A stretch of 64,000 bases of DNA from Salvia splendens. Taxonomy: Eukaryota > Streptophyta > Magnoliopsida > Lamiales > Lamiaceae. Made by a program: the position numbers and the translations under genes. The notes below the pieces were generated by a model. The model did not search any database, was not told where the DNA came from, and saw nothing but the letters and a program-made list of their open reading frames with translations. The stretch is from positions 32,068,293 through 32,132,292 of the forward strand of contig NC_056047.1 in the NCBI RefSeq assembly GCF_004379255.2. The letters run 5' to 3'. Below are positions 56,186 to 64,000 of the stretch, piece after piece (within the stretch, counting starts at the first letter, position 1; each line of letters begins with the position of its first letter).

Positions 56186-56974
56186 CTACTGTCCAGGGTT
56201 GCTGAAGTTAAGCCACCTATCTGCAAAATCCTCTGGAAGCCGAGTTCGGTTGTTCCGAGCAGATGAAGAATAAGCAGGTCGACGAGATGCTATCCTCGAC
56301 CCAACGCCTCTTCCCCGAGCCCGAGAAGTCCTAACACCTCGGCGATGAAGAGTCTCTGCAATAATCATCTGCTGATCTTGCTCGCTCATAGTCACAACTC
56401 CTCGGCGAATTTCAGTCCGTCCCTGTCTTGACGATTCCGGTTGCTCCTGAGCCCGTTCTCGTCTTGACGTTTCCGGCTGTTCCGGAGTTCGTTGTTGACT
56501 GGAAGTAGGATTTTGAACAAGGGAACCAGAGGCTTGATCTGGAGTGCGAGCATCTGTTGGCACGATATGCCGAAGGAATCTTTCTATGGAGGGGCGCCGA
56601 GAAAGAACAATGTCGTACCGAGAAGCCCAGCGCCGTAATGATTTCACAACTTGTTGGCAAGCCGAGCTCTCCAGCGCATTGTTCCTCCGGAGTACATGAT
56701 ATTCCTCCCACAGTTCGTCAACTCGACTCTGAACATCTGATATGGTCAAGCCCCCGCGCACACGGATGTAATCCTCGTACGCAGTCCTCTCAGCAATGGT
56801 CGTATTCAGCTCGGCCTCCAGATCCTTCTTATCGGACTCTAAGTCCTTATTATCGGCCTCCAGTTTCACTAAACGAGCCAGAAGCTCGTCATTCTTCGTC
56901 TGATCGGCTATAGCTCTTTTCTCAGCTTCGTCTAAAGCCGAAGAGTACAGCCGTTTCCAGTGAAGTATCTCCAT
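56186..56974 (-). CDS. Antisense ORF 2 of the Tat-lineage element (262 aa, coiled coil)
   Basis: The frame starts MEILHWKRLYSSALDEAEKR and is complete. Residues about 10-75 are heptad-like and charged (ELLARLVKLEADNKDLESDK), so probably coiled coil. The middle (DELWEEYHVLRRNNALE, SLRRWASRYDIVLS) looks folded. The C-terminal third is basic and Arg-rich (RGRGVGSRIASRRP). No known domain was recognised. It sits 200 bp downstream of antisense ORF 1 on the same strand, so it may be a second cistron, another exon set, or a separately spliced product. Antisense extra ORFs are known from some Tat-group elements, but their role is not established. Confidence 0.6.
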   Translation of the reverse strand: MEILHWKRLYSSALDEAEKRAIADQTKNDELLARLVKLEADNKDLESDKKDLEAELNTTIAERTAYEDYIRVRGGLTISDVQSRVDELWEEYHVLRRNNALESSACQQVVKSLRRWASRYDIVLSRRPSIERFLRHIVPTDARTPDQASGSLVQNPTSSQQRTPEQPETSRRERAQEQPESSRQGRTEIRRGVVTMSEQDQQMIIAETLHRRGVRTSRARGRGVGSRIASRRPAYSSSARNNRTRLPEDFADRWLNFSNPGQ

Positions 56975-57176
56975 CTCCTTGAGTACAAAGCAGCTATATT
57001 AGTTCGGCAGCTGTACCGAGCAGATAGTAAAATACAACAGGAATAAAGGCGAGTACGAAAAGCTATACGAAGACAAGTGTGGAGAATTTTTCGTTCACAA
57101 GGAAAATTTTTTACACTAGGAGGGCTTCAAGGCCATGTTACAAGGAAGAAACTAGACTAAGAGAAGGGAGACGAAA

Positions 57177-59033
57177 TCATACTCCACCAGCTTCGTCTCC
57201 GGCTCCTTGGTCTGGTTCAGCTTCTTTCTCCTGAGCTACCTCAGCCTCGGCCTCGGCTCCTGCCGGCCTCGCCTCCGCCTCCTGATCGGCTTCCTTCTCC
57301 GGATGCCCGGCCCGCTCGACTTCGGCCTCCAGCTCCAGCGGCTCGGCCTCACCCTCTCCGTTGTAAGTCGAAGCGGGTGAAACGGGTCCCACGGAGGCAA
57401 AGATAGCCTCCAGGTTCTCGTCTCGATCAGCTTGACAACTCCGGACTCGGTCTGCAGAAAGCAGGACCGAGGATGAAGCGAGCTCCTCAAGGAGCGGCAG
57501 ATTCTGAAGCCGAGCTGCTATCTCTCGGCTGTACAGAGGCAGCACGACGTCGGCCCCCTGCTCGCCCTTATCGGCAATTAGCCTTACCAGACTACCGACA
57601 AAGGCCGAGAACTGGCTGCTCAAAAAGAGTTTCTCCGTGTAAACACGGAGAGCCTCCCCCTGGGCAGCCACGGCGGCAGCATCCCTCCGTTTCGTCTGCT
57701 CTCGCTGGATGACGAGCTGGTTTTTGGCAAACTGAGCTTCATCCTGGGCCGAAATCCTAGCAGCTCTGGCTTTCTCAAAGTTAGCCTCAGCCTGTTCGGC
57801 CCGATGACAAGCAGCCGCCAACTTCCTCTGCATCTCAGCGTAGTCATTGGACGCTTTGGAGAGTTCGACGGCGACGAGCTTGGAGAGCATATCGTTCCTC
57901 TGAAAATGGATAAAGAAAAAAGTCAACAAAGGGGCCACAAAAAATACAGGAAAAAAGCAAGGCCAGAAAATCAAGAAGAGAATTCACCTCGGCGAAGTCC
58001 GTGGGCCATAAAAACGGCTCACAGATATGTTCCGAAGGAGGCGCCAAGACCACGTCTTTCTCTGGCGCTCTCGGGGGCTTCTGGGCCTTCCCCTTCCCCT
58101 TCGCCGAAGTCGACTCCGGCTTCTTCGGATCCGAAGAGGTTTTTTGCCTTTTCGGAGTCCTCTCGGCATCAGACGCCGAGCTGGTGGTTTTCGGCCTCTC
58201 CGGCTCCTTGGACTCCGAAGATTTGCGGCTAGCCTTACTCAGCATGTACACTGCCAAAAAGCAAGAAAGCAAAGTCAGATTTTCTTCGTTAAAGCAGTAG
58301 AGCATAAAGATAAAGAGAAATCCTCACCCTCGGCCTCTTCGTCCGAAGACGAGATGTCGAACACGACGTCGCCCTTGACGAGCTCAGACTCCGTGTATTG
58401 TTTCCTAACTATGGGAATCTTGTTGAGCTCGCCATCGAGCGCGTCCAACGGTTCAGGCCGAGGGTGACGGATAACGGACTCCGGCCCTCTCCAGGGAAAA
58501 CTAGGAGCCGCGGTCCTATCATAGTAGAAGAAGCGATTTTGCCACTTCGGCCACTTCGTTTTACAAAAGGCCCTAAAGGGCTGTAAAGGGATCAAGTAAA
58601 ACCAAGACCCCTTCCTCTTAAATTGAAAAAATTTAAGGATCGCCTTCAAAGACAAATCCCTTCCTAACCTACGGAGTTCGGCAGCGAAGGCCGACAAGTG
58701 CCTCCAAGAGTTCGGAGTCACTTGGCCTAAAGGAAGCGGAAAAAAATCTAGTAAATCTATAAAGGCGGAAGGGAGGGGGAAACGAAGCCCGCATTCTAAG
58801 CAGGCCTCGTACACGGTGGCGTACCCCTCCGGCGGGGAGTCAGCCCTATGATCACCGTCAGGTACCACCGCCTTTCCCCCAGGAAAAAAGTATTTTTCGG
58901 GTAGGGATATCACAGTATCCTTACTCAAAATACTAGGGAAATACTCTACGGTCTTCTCCCCGGACTCTTTCCGGCCAGAAGACCCCTTATCCCCTTTCCT
59001 ACCGCTACCCGACTCCGAAGAAGAAGAAGACAT
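57177..59033 (-). CDS. Antisense spliced gene of the Tat-lineage element (predicted 563 aa, three exons)
   Basis: Exon 1 is 59033-58328, exon 2 58250-57988, exon 3 57899-57177. Introns of 77 bp (58327-58251) and 88 bp (57987-57900) both have GT...AG borders with pyrimidine-rich acceptors, and joining keeps one frame (706+263+723 nt). Exon 1 contains the plant gypsy-type transposon domain known as Transposase_28: YEACLECGLRFPLPSAFIDL, PLGQVTPNSWRHLSAF, FKRKGSWFYLIPLQ. Exon 2 is Lys/Ser/Pro-rich (PKRQKTSSDPKKPE), possibly a nuclear signal. Exon 3 is coiled-coil-like (LAAACHRAEQAEANFEKARA) and ends in a Glu/Ala-rich tail. It runs opposite to gag-pol. Function is unknown; DNA- or RNA-related regulation of the element is one possibility. 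Confidence 0.75.
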
Positions 59034-59349
59034 TTTTCTTACTTTTTGAAGGTGAAGAAAGTCTGAAGAAGCTCTTGAAAGCGGAAGAAAATTTCTCGAG
59101 AAAGAGAGAGTATAGAAGACGCAACAGCAAAGGTGTTCAAATGAGGAAAAAGGAGCATATTTATCAGATTCGGGAAAGATTTCGAGATCGTTGCGCCGTT
59201 TCGAATCCCACCTTTTCAGGATTCAACGGCCGGATTTTACTGTCGCATTTAATGCAGGCACGCGCAAGGCACGTCCCCTGACGTCAGCCTCCCCCTTACC
59301 ATTATCCAGAATGCCGAAGTGACTCACCTCGCCGAAGTGATTCACTTCG

Positions 59350-59366
59350 CTTTTCGGGGGGGGTAG
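59350..59366 (+). other. Polypurine tract of the Tat-lineage element
   Basis: A G-run (TTTTCGGGGGGGGGTAG) lies directly before the 3' LTR at 59367. Confidence 0.8.
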
Positions 59367-59964
59367 TGATGGGGTACGAACTAAACCCTAATGGCAAGCC
59401 CAATAATAGTGACGGCCCATCAGCCCAGAGCCCAAGAAAGAGTATCTGTTCGGCACCAAAGAGTTCGGCACGACCAAAGAGTTCGGACTCAGCCTACAGC
59501 TCGGTAAAAGCCGACCAGTCAAGCTCTCCTCTCAGATCGGCAAGAGCTGATCGGTAAAGTCCAGCAGTTCGGTCTCAGCATTCGACCGAACTAGGAGTTA
59601 GTGGACTCATGAAAGGCCTCCACGACCTCCGCTATACCCACGATCTATTTAGTGGTACGAAGCAGTTATTGAGCAGTTATTGCTCACCCACGATCTTGTT
59701 AGTGGGGCTGCAAACCACGACCTTAGTTCAATGTATAAATAGAACTTAGATCAGATAGAAAAGGGTTAAGCTCTCTAGAGATAAAATAGCATATAGCAAG
59801 TCTGTGTTGTAAGCTGTAATCCCAGATCAAGCAATACAATCTTGCCCTCCCTTCCTCCCGTGGACGTAGATTTACTTCAGTAAATCGAACCACGTAAATT
59901 CTTTGTGTCATAGTCTTCATTCTCTACCAGCATTCACTAACATCAGAAATTCGCGGATCCATCA
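59367..59964 (+). mobile_element. 3' LTR of the Tat-lineage element
   Basis: 598 bp, read as identical to the 5' LTR. CCAAG follows at 59965-59969. Confidence 0.95.
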
Positions 59965-59969
59965 CCAAG

Positions 59970-60199
59970 CATACAAAAGTCATTTTTAGGTCATTGTAAG
60001 CTTATTTTTACGTCATTATAGTAAGGATGACATGAAATGATCTTAACATGACCTCAAACCCAAAGTTTATAATATGACCTAAAATTGCTTTACAATGACC
60101 CTCTGTGTTTTTGTTTAATTATTGACCATTGGATTGTCAAATCTCATGGTCAGGACTTGGTCTGGATTTTGTATTGAGATCAAGTTTTGTATTGATCAT

Positions 60200-60203
<4 letters not shown>
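59970..60203. mobile_element. (TA)n-flanked TIR element 8, right part (family of element 5)
   Basis: It shares the AGGTCAT/ATGACCT array and TATAATATGACCTAAAATTGC with elements 5 and 9 and ends TTGATCATTTTC against (TA)n. Its left few bases are at 49153-49159, on the far side of the Tat insertion. The left TIR seems shortened. Confidence 0.8.

Positions 60204-60250
<47 letters not shown>
60204..60250. repeat. (TA)n microsatellite
   Basis: About 45 bp of TA repeat adjoining element 8. Confidence 0.95.
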
Positions 60251-60254
<4 letters not shown>

Positions 60255-60630
60255 CATCAGAATTTTGCTATTTATATGAATAAGACGGAGGGTTGTGAAT
60301 TAGGAGACACAATAAGAGGTTCGGTTAGACTCTTGTCATAAATCGGTGTGTATAGATCACACTTTTAATTTTACGTCCGTTATGTGGTGAATTTCTATGT
60401 GTTAAGTTGAAGTGAATAATTGGATTATATGATGTGATATTGATATGATATATACTTAGTTGTGATGCTGGGGATATATGTTGGTGCAATAAATATATAT
60501 TATATTGGAATTATTTAGTGGAATATGATATGGATATATGATTGGTACAATAGATATGTTTTGCATATGGTATTGTAATTAATTGAATCATTGGATTAAA
60601 AAGGATATATGATAGTCTTATCCTAGATCT
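60251..60630. other. AT-rich DNA, nothing recognised
   Basis: GATATG-like wording is frequent (for example near 60440 and 60525), but no element boundary or coding region could be supported. Confidence 0.4.
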
Positions 60631-60634
60631 GAAT

Positions 60635-60835
60635 TCACAGTGGGACCTACGGGTCAAATCATATTGGGACCTACGTGTCAATTCACAGTGGGACCTCTCC
60701 AAATCATATTGCGGCCTACAGGTCAATTCACAGTGGGACCTACGGGTCAAATCATATTGCGGCCTACAGGTCAATTCACAGTGGGACCTACGGGTCAAAT
60801 CATAGTGGGACCTTTGGGTCAAATCATAATGGCAT
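60635..60835. repeat. 24-bp tandem repeat in 48-bp dimers
   Basis: About eight units alternate between ATTCACAGTGGGACCTACGG and ATCATATTGCGGCCTACAGG types, each with GGTCAA. ATTCACAGTGGG at 60726 and 60774 shows the 48-bp dimer. One unit is truncated near 60695. Open frames through it are periodic and not considered genes. Confidence 0.9.
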
Positions 60836-60946
60836 ATTGAAAATCTCGGGCAAATACCAGACTTGAACTGTCACAGAATAATAAACTGAACAAAGTGGCA
60901 TGTGCATATGTATATGAAATTATTTTTTTATATTTGTTGATTATTG

Positions 60947-60977
<31 letters not shown>
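60836..60977. other. Spacer and (TA)n tract before element 9
   Basis: The (TA)n part is 60950-60977. Nothing else was recognised. Confidence 0.6.
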
Positions 60978-60981
<4 letters not shown>

Positions 60982-61254
60982 TTTGATCTATACAAAACTA
61001 GATTTAAATACAAAAACGCAGAACAATATTATACGTAGGGCACTTTTAGGTCATAGTTAGTTAATTTTTAGGTCGCATGACCTAAAATAATCTTAGCATG
61101 ACATTAAACCCAAATATTATAATATGACCTAAAATTGCTTAATTATGACCTTCCGTGTTTTTGGTTAATTATTGACCATTAGATCATCTAATCCTAGGGC
61201 CAAGATTTGGGCTGCATTTCTGGATTTAAATGCATTTTTATTTTGATCATCTCC
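60978..61254. mobile_element. (TA)n-flanked TIR element 9, 277 bp (family of element 5)
   Basis: The left end is GGGTTTTGATCTATACAAAA and the right end TTTATTTTGATCATCTCC; the TIRs share TTTAAAT and GCAG blocks. The interior AGGTCAT array matches element 5 over most of its length, including ATTATGACCTTC and CCTAGGGCCAAGATTTGG. Confidence 0.88.
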
Positions 61255-61274
61255 TTATATATATATGTATATAG

Positions 61275-61718
61275 GGTAGTGTTAATCTTCTTTTCGCCTC
61301 TTAGATTTAAGTTTCTTCTCAATTTGGAGCGTTGGATCAAGAGGATGGACGTTCCTGATGACTAGCTTAGATATGTTCTCGTTGTTCATTATTTGTACAA
61401 TTTCGTGCATCATGGGGGTGAATTAGTCATTTTATGTACTCAAAACTGACGAAAACGTCTTCTACGAGATTTAAGCGGGATATACCCACTACTTCCCATC
61501 TACTCAACACTACATTCATCATCAATCGCATTTACTCACAATCTCTCTCCCGCTTCTCTCTCCCGATTCGTCTTCCCCCTTTCCAAAAACTTTCAAAACC
61601 CTAGCCGCCCCCATTCAAGATCTCTCCGTTTTCTCGAAATCTCAACCGGTGTTTGCTTTGATTTCCAATTACCCTTCCTGTTTTGAACAAGATTTCGCTG
61701 CAGTCTAAGAGGAGGTAG
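61275..61718. other. Possible left end of another TIR element or gene leader
   Basis: After a short TATATA tract the sequence begins GGGTAGTGTTAATCTTC and passes into a pyrimidine-rich leader (CTCTCTCCCGCTTCTCTCTC) resembling the design of the left end of element 4. No right end was found; the chromovirus remnant interrupts it. Confidence 0.35.
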
Positions 61719-61916
61719 GGACATGGGGAACAACAGCAACAACCACAACCCATTCGACAGGTGGCCCCACAGCAAGCGAGAGCGTACGCACTGAAAGGAA
61801 ATGAAGGGCATGAACAGCAAACCGACAAGGACTGATGGGATGAAAGAGAAGTACCCCGAATAGTTTATGGAAGACGACTAAAATTTCGGGCGAAATTTCT
61901 GTTAAGAGGGGAAGGA
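61719..61916 (+). pseudogene. Chromovirus remnant: gag tail fused to the element's 3' end
   Basis: Codons 61719-61832 read a Gln-rich stretch and then ARAYALKG, the wording that precedes the protease region in the two chromoviruses above, ending at TGA 61833-61835. Directly after, KEKYPE (from about 61844) matches the last codons of the chromodomain, and a TAG follows. Everything between, from protease to most of the chromodomain (about 3.3 kb), is missing. TTTCGGGCGAAATTTCTGTT and a polypurine tract (TTAAGAGGGGAAGGA, 61902-61916) lead to the LTR. Confidence 0.75.
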
Positions 61917-64000
61917 TGTAGCACCCCGGAAAATTTTTTGACTTTTTTTATTTGATGGCTTATTTTCATTTTATTAATGTGGATGTTGATTTGGAAATGT
62001 ATTTTTGGAAATTGATTTCTATGAGGTTGTGTTAACGATGTGAAATTAATGGTTGAGAGTTATGTGGAATAATATGATATGTTTTCCAATGAGCGGGATT
62101 TAATTAAATAAGATCATGCATATTTGTGCCAGTTACCTTATTCAAATTCTTTTCGGCATTTCTATTTATTGGAAGTAATATCTTCTTTCTTGGATTTATT
62201 TAATTATTTTGGGATATTTATCCAAATTAAATCCAAAACTAAAATATTCTTATTTATTTTTCCATGATTTTCGAAATCTCCTATTTTTGGGAGAGGAGAA
62301 ATTAAGTATTCTATAATTGATTTCTTACTTATTTCTTTCCATGAATGAATTGGAATATTCTAGCCAATCTTGCCTTACTTTATTCTATTAAAGATTTGGA
62401 AATTTTTTCTGGTGGGAGGAACCTTAAACCACACGCCTACTTCTCATTATTTTTGGAGGATTTTACAAATTTCTCTACTCCGTATTATTTTATTCTACTC
62501 CGTGAAATACCAAATTAAATCATAAGCTAATTAAATAGCTATGATTTTCAAAAATCCTCCCCTTAATTCTCCCCATAATTCACGCCTCCCTCCCCCCTCC
62601 AAATCTCTCAAATCTTTTTTTGATTTATTCTCCTAAATCTTCAATTAATTGTGGGATTTATTATTTCCTAACTCTATAAATAAAACCAAAAACCTAACCC
62701 TAAACCCATCTCACACGCCTCCCTCTCAAATCACACGCCCCTCCCCTTGCTCCATCTTCTCCCACACTTGTTTTTCTACTCTACTCAAGATCCTTTCGAT
62801 TCGCCAAGAGTTTGTTGAAGAATCAAGAGTTATATTCGTTTCTACCGATTGTTTCGTTCAAGAAAGGTACAATCAAACCTCTATTCTTCATTCCTCTCCA
62901 TCCAAACATTCTTTCGACTCCCTCATGCATCTAGTGAGTGTAGGGATTTCAAATCTAAGGATTTAATCGGTGGGAAATTTGTGTTTGCATTTAAGTATGC
63001 GTTTTGAATGCAATTTTGTGAAGTTTGATTTGAATCTTTGGTGAATGATGTGAGTTTATGGGCAAACATGATTATGAGAACCTTTTAAGCATGATTATGT
63101 GTTTTCCAGCATGAAAAGTTGGGGTTTGTTTGATGGAAGATGAAAACCCTATTTTCGAAACTATGAACCTGAAATATGTGGTGCACGAACAGTAGCTTCT
63201 GATCTGTAATTGACTCATCGAACGAACGAATTTTGATATGAAATTTTTACTGAGTAAACTACAAGGTGTTTTCCGTGTCTCGTGTGAATTTCAGCCTTTT
63301 ATCGAAAAATGAATTTTTAATAATTTTTTGAAGCTGACTGCGCAAATCTGCCAGAAACCTGTGTTCTCGCCAAGAATGTTTCGTTTTCTTTTTGACTGAC
63401 CAAATGACCTCCGATTGATGTTAATCTTGAACTAGATAAAAATTTGAAGTGTCTTCTGAGTCGTGTAAAAGTTTCAGCCTTATTGGGCATCGGACGAATA
63501 TTTGGTGAATTTTTCAAATGAACTGCGCAGTGCTGCCAGAAATTTTATGTTCCGACCAGAGAGTTTAATTATTGTTTTGACTGACTAAAAGACGTTATTT
63601 CAGTGTGAAAATTTGTCTGAATGAACTTGAACGTGTCTTCTGTGTTGTGACCAAAATTTAGCTTCATATGAGGTCGGGTGAATTTTTAGTGATTTTTACA
63701 ACACGGTCGCGCAGTTCTGCCAGTTTTATGCCTTGATAAAATGACACTTATTTTCAAGTTTAAAAGTATTATATGATGCATGTATGTCCAAGGAACGTGT
63801 TTAATGATGTGATCACGTGAGATACGTTGAAATATATTATGATGTGTTTTTCCATCTTTGTGACGAACATTGGGTTAGGTAAATTGAGAAAAACGATGAG
63901 AGAGAAACGATAGGACATGCATGGTAATATGATTCTGTGGAAGGCTGACTTGTGTTGTCGTTGACAAGGGTGATTGTATTCGTGAACTCGAGGAACGAGA
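61917..64000 (+). mobile_element. 3' LTR of a second chromovirus family, runs off the window
   Basis: It begins TGTAGCACCCCGGAAAA directly after the polypurine tract. A TATA-like CTCTATAAATAAAACC lies at about 62679-62694, followed by a leader. From 63211 the CTGCGCAG module is present three times. At least 2084 bp long; the end is outside the window. Confidence 0.8.
63211..63714 (+). repeat. Three tandem copies of the CTGCGCAG-type LTR module
   Basis: Copies 63211-63344, 63389-63530 and 63575-63714 have a period of about 185 bp. Each has TTGACTGA-like wording, a GTGTCTTCNGNGTNGTG-like core, TTTCAGCYT-like wording, and finally GCGCA followed by CTGCCAG. They have diverged from one another, so the triplication is not recent. 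Confidence 0.75.

Larger units (their letters stand above)
49160..59964 (+). mobile_element. Complete Tat-lineage Ty3/gypsy element, TSD CCAAG, LTRs apparently identical
   Basis: CCAAG at 49155-49159 and 59965-59969 flanks a 10,805-bp element. Its two 598-bp LTRs (49160-49757 and 59367-59964) show no difference by eye, so this is the youngest large insertion here. Order: LTR, primer site, gag-pro, pol, tandem repeats, antisense ORFs, polypurine tract, LTR. A second RNase H after the first, and extra ORFs downstream of pol, are hallmarks of the Tat lineage. It inserted into a small TIR element (element 8). Confidence 0.96.

Noticed and set aside
1..64000. Centromeric or telomeric satellite
   Set aside because: No telomere-type heptamers (TTTAGGG arrays) and no long ~150-180-bp satellite arrays were seen; local tandem repeats are all short.

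Overview
The window is repeat-dense intergenic DNA from a flowering plant, probably a eudicot; nothing in it fixes the genus. Almost everything identifiable is transposable element: Ty3/gypsy elements of at least three lineages (Athila-like, chromovirus with C-terminal chromodomain, Tat-like with a second RNase H), copia-like LTRs, Stowaway-type MITEs, a dimeric tRNA-derived SINE, a PIF/Harbinger-like deletion derivative, and a series of terminal-inverted-repeat (TIR) elements set in (TA)n tracts. No host gene could be supported; one exon-like scrap near 16.8 kb is noted at low confidence.

Layout. 1-8.2 kb: 3' half of an Athila-like element (integrase end, ATHILA ORF-1-like protein gene, hairpin-rich 3' region, 3' LTR), with both coding regions broken. 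8.3-16.7 kb: back-to-back TIR elements separated only by (TA)n, each filled with its own short-motif array, plus a nested Stowaway and a nested SINE. 16.7-26.7 kb: AT-rich DNA with LTR remnants, a 284-bp copia-like solo LTR (TSD CAATT), Stowaway MITEs and a tandemly multiplied segment. 26.2-48.3 kb: a three-level nest. A copia-like LTR region is split by a minus-strand chromovirus (26711-47616, TSD ATAAT), whose 3' LTR is split by a plus-strand chromovirus of the same family (27553-37356, TSD CTTTC). Both carry a long uninterrupted gag-pol frame. 48.3-49.2 kb: another (TA)n-flanked TIR element. 49160-59964: a complete Tat-lineage element with LTRs that look identical, TSD CCAAG, gag-pro and pol in one frame separated by a TAG, a second in-frame stop inside RT, and an antisense gene with two clear introns downstream of pol. 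59.9-61.3 kb: two copies of one TIR family around a 24-bp tandem repeat. 61.7-64 kb: a chromovirus deletion derivative whose gag tail abuts the element's 3' end, followed by an LTR that runs off the window.

Most notable: (1) the (TA)n-anchored TIR elements, nearly every family carrying a private array of an 8-11 bp motif; (2) a TAG followed by CAATCA, a match to the leaky-stop context UAG-CARYYA, at the gag-pro/pol junction of the Tat element; (3) the spliced antisense gene in the same element; (4) a 185-codon ORF upstream of gag in the chromovirus, fused to gag in the inner copy by a 575-bp deletion; (5) an LTR deletion repaired with a filler apparently copied from the neighbouring LTR; (6) a ~140-bp LTR module ending in CTGCGCAG, shared between LTR families and triplicated in one.
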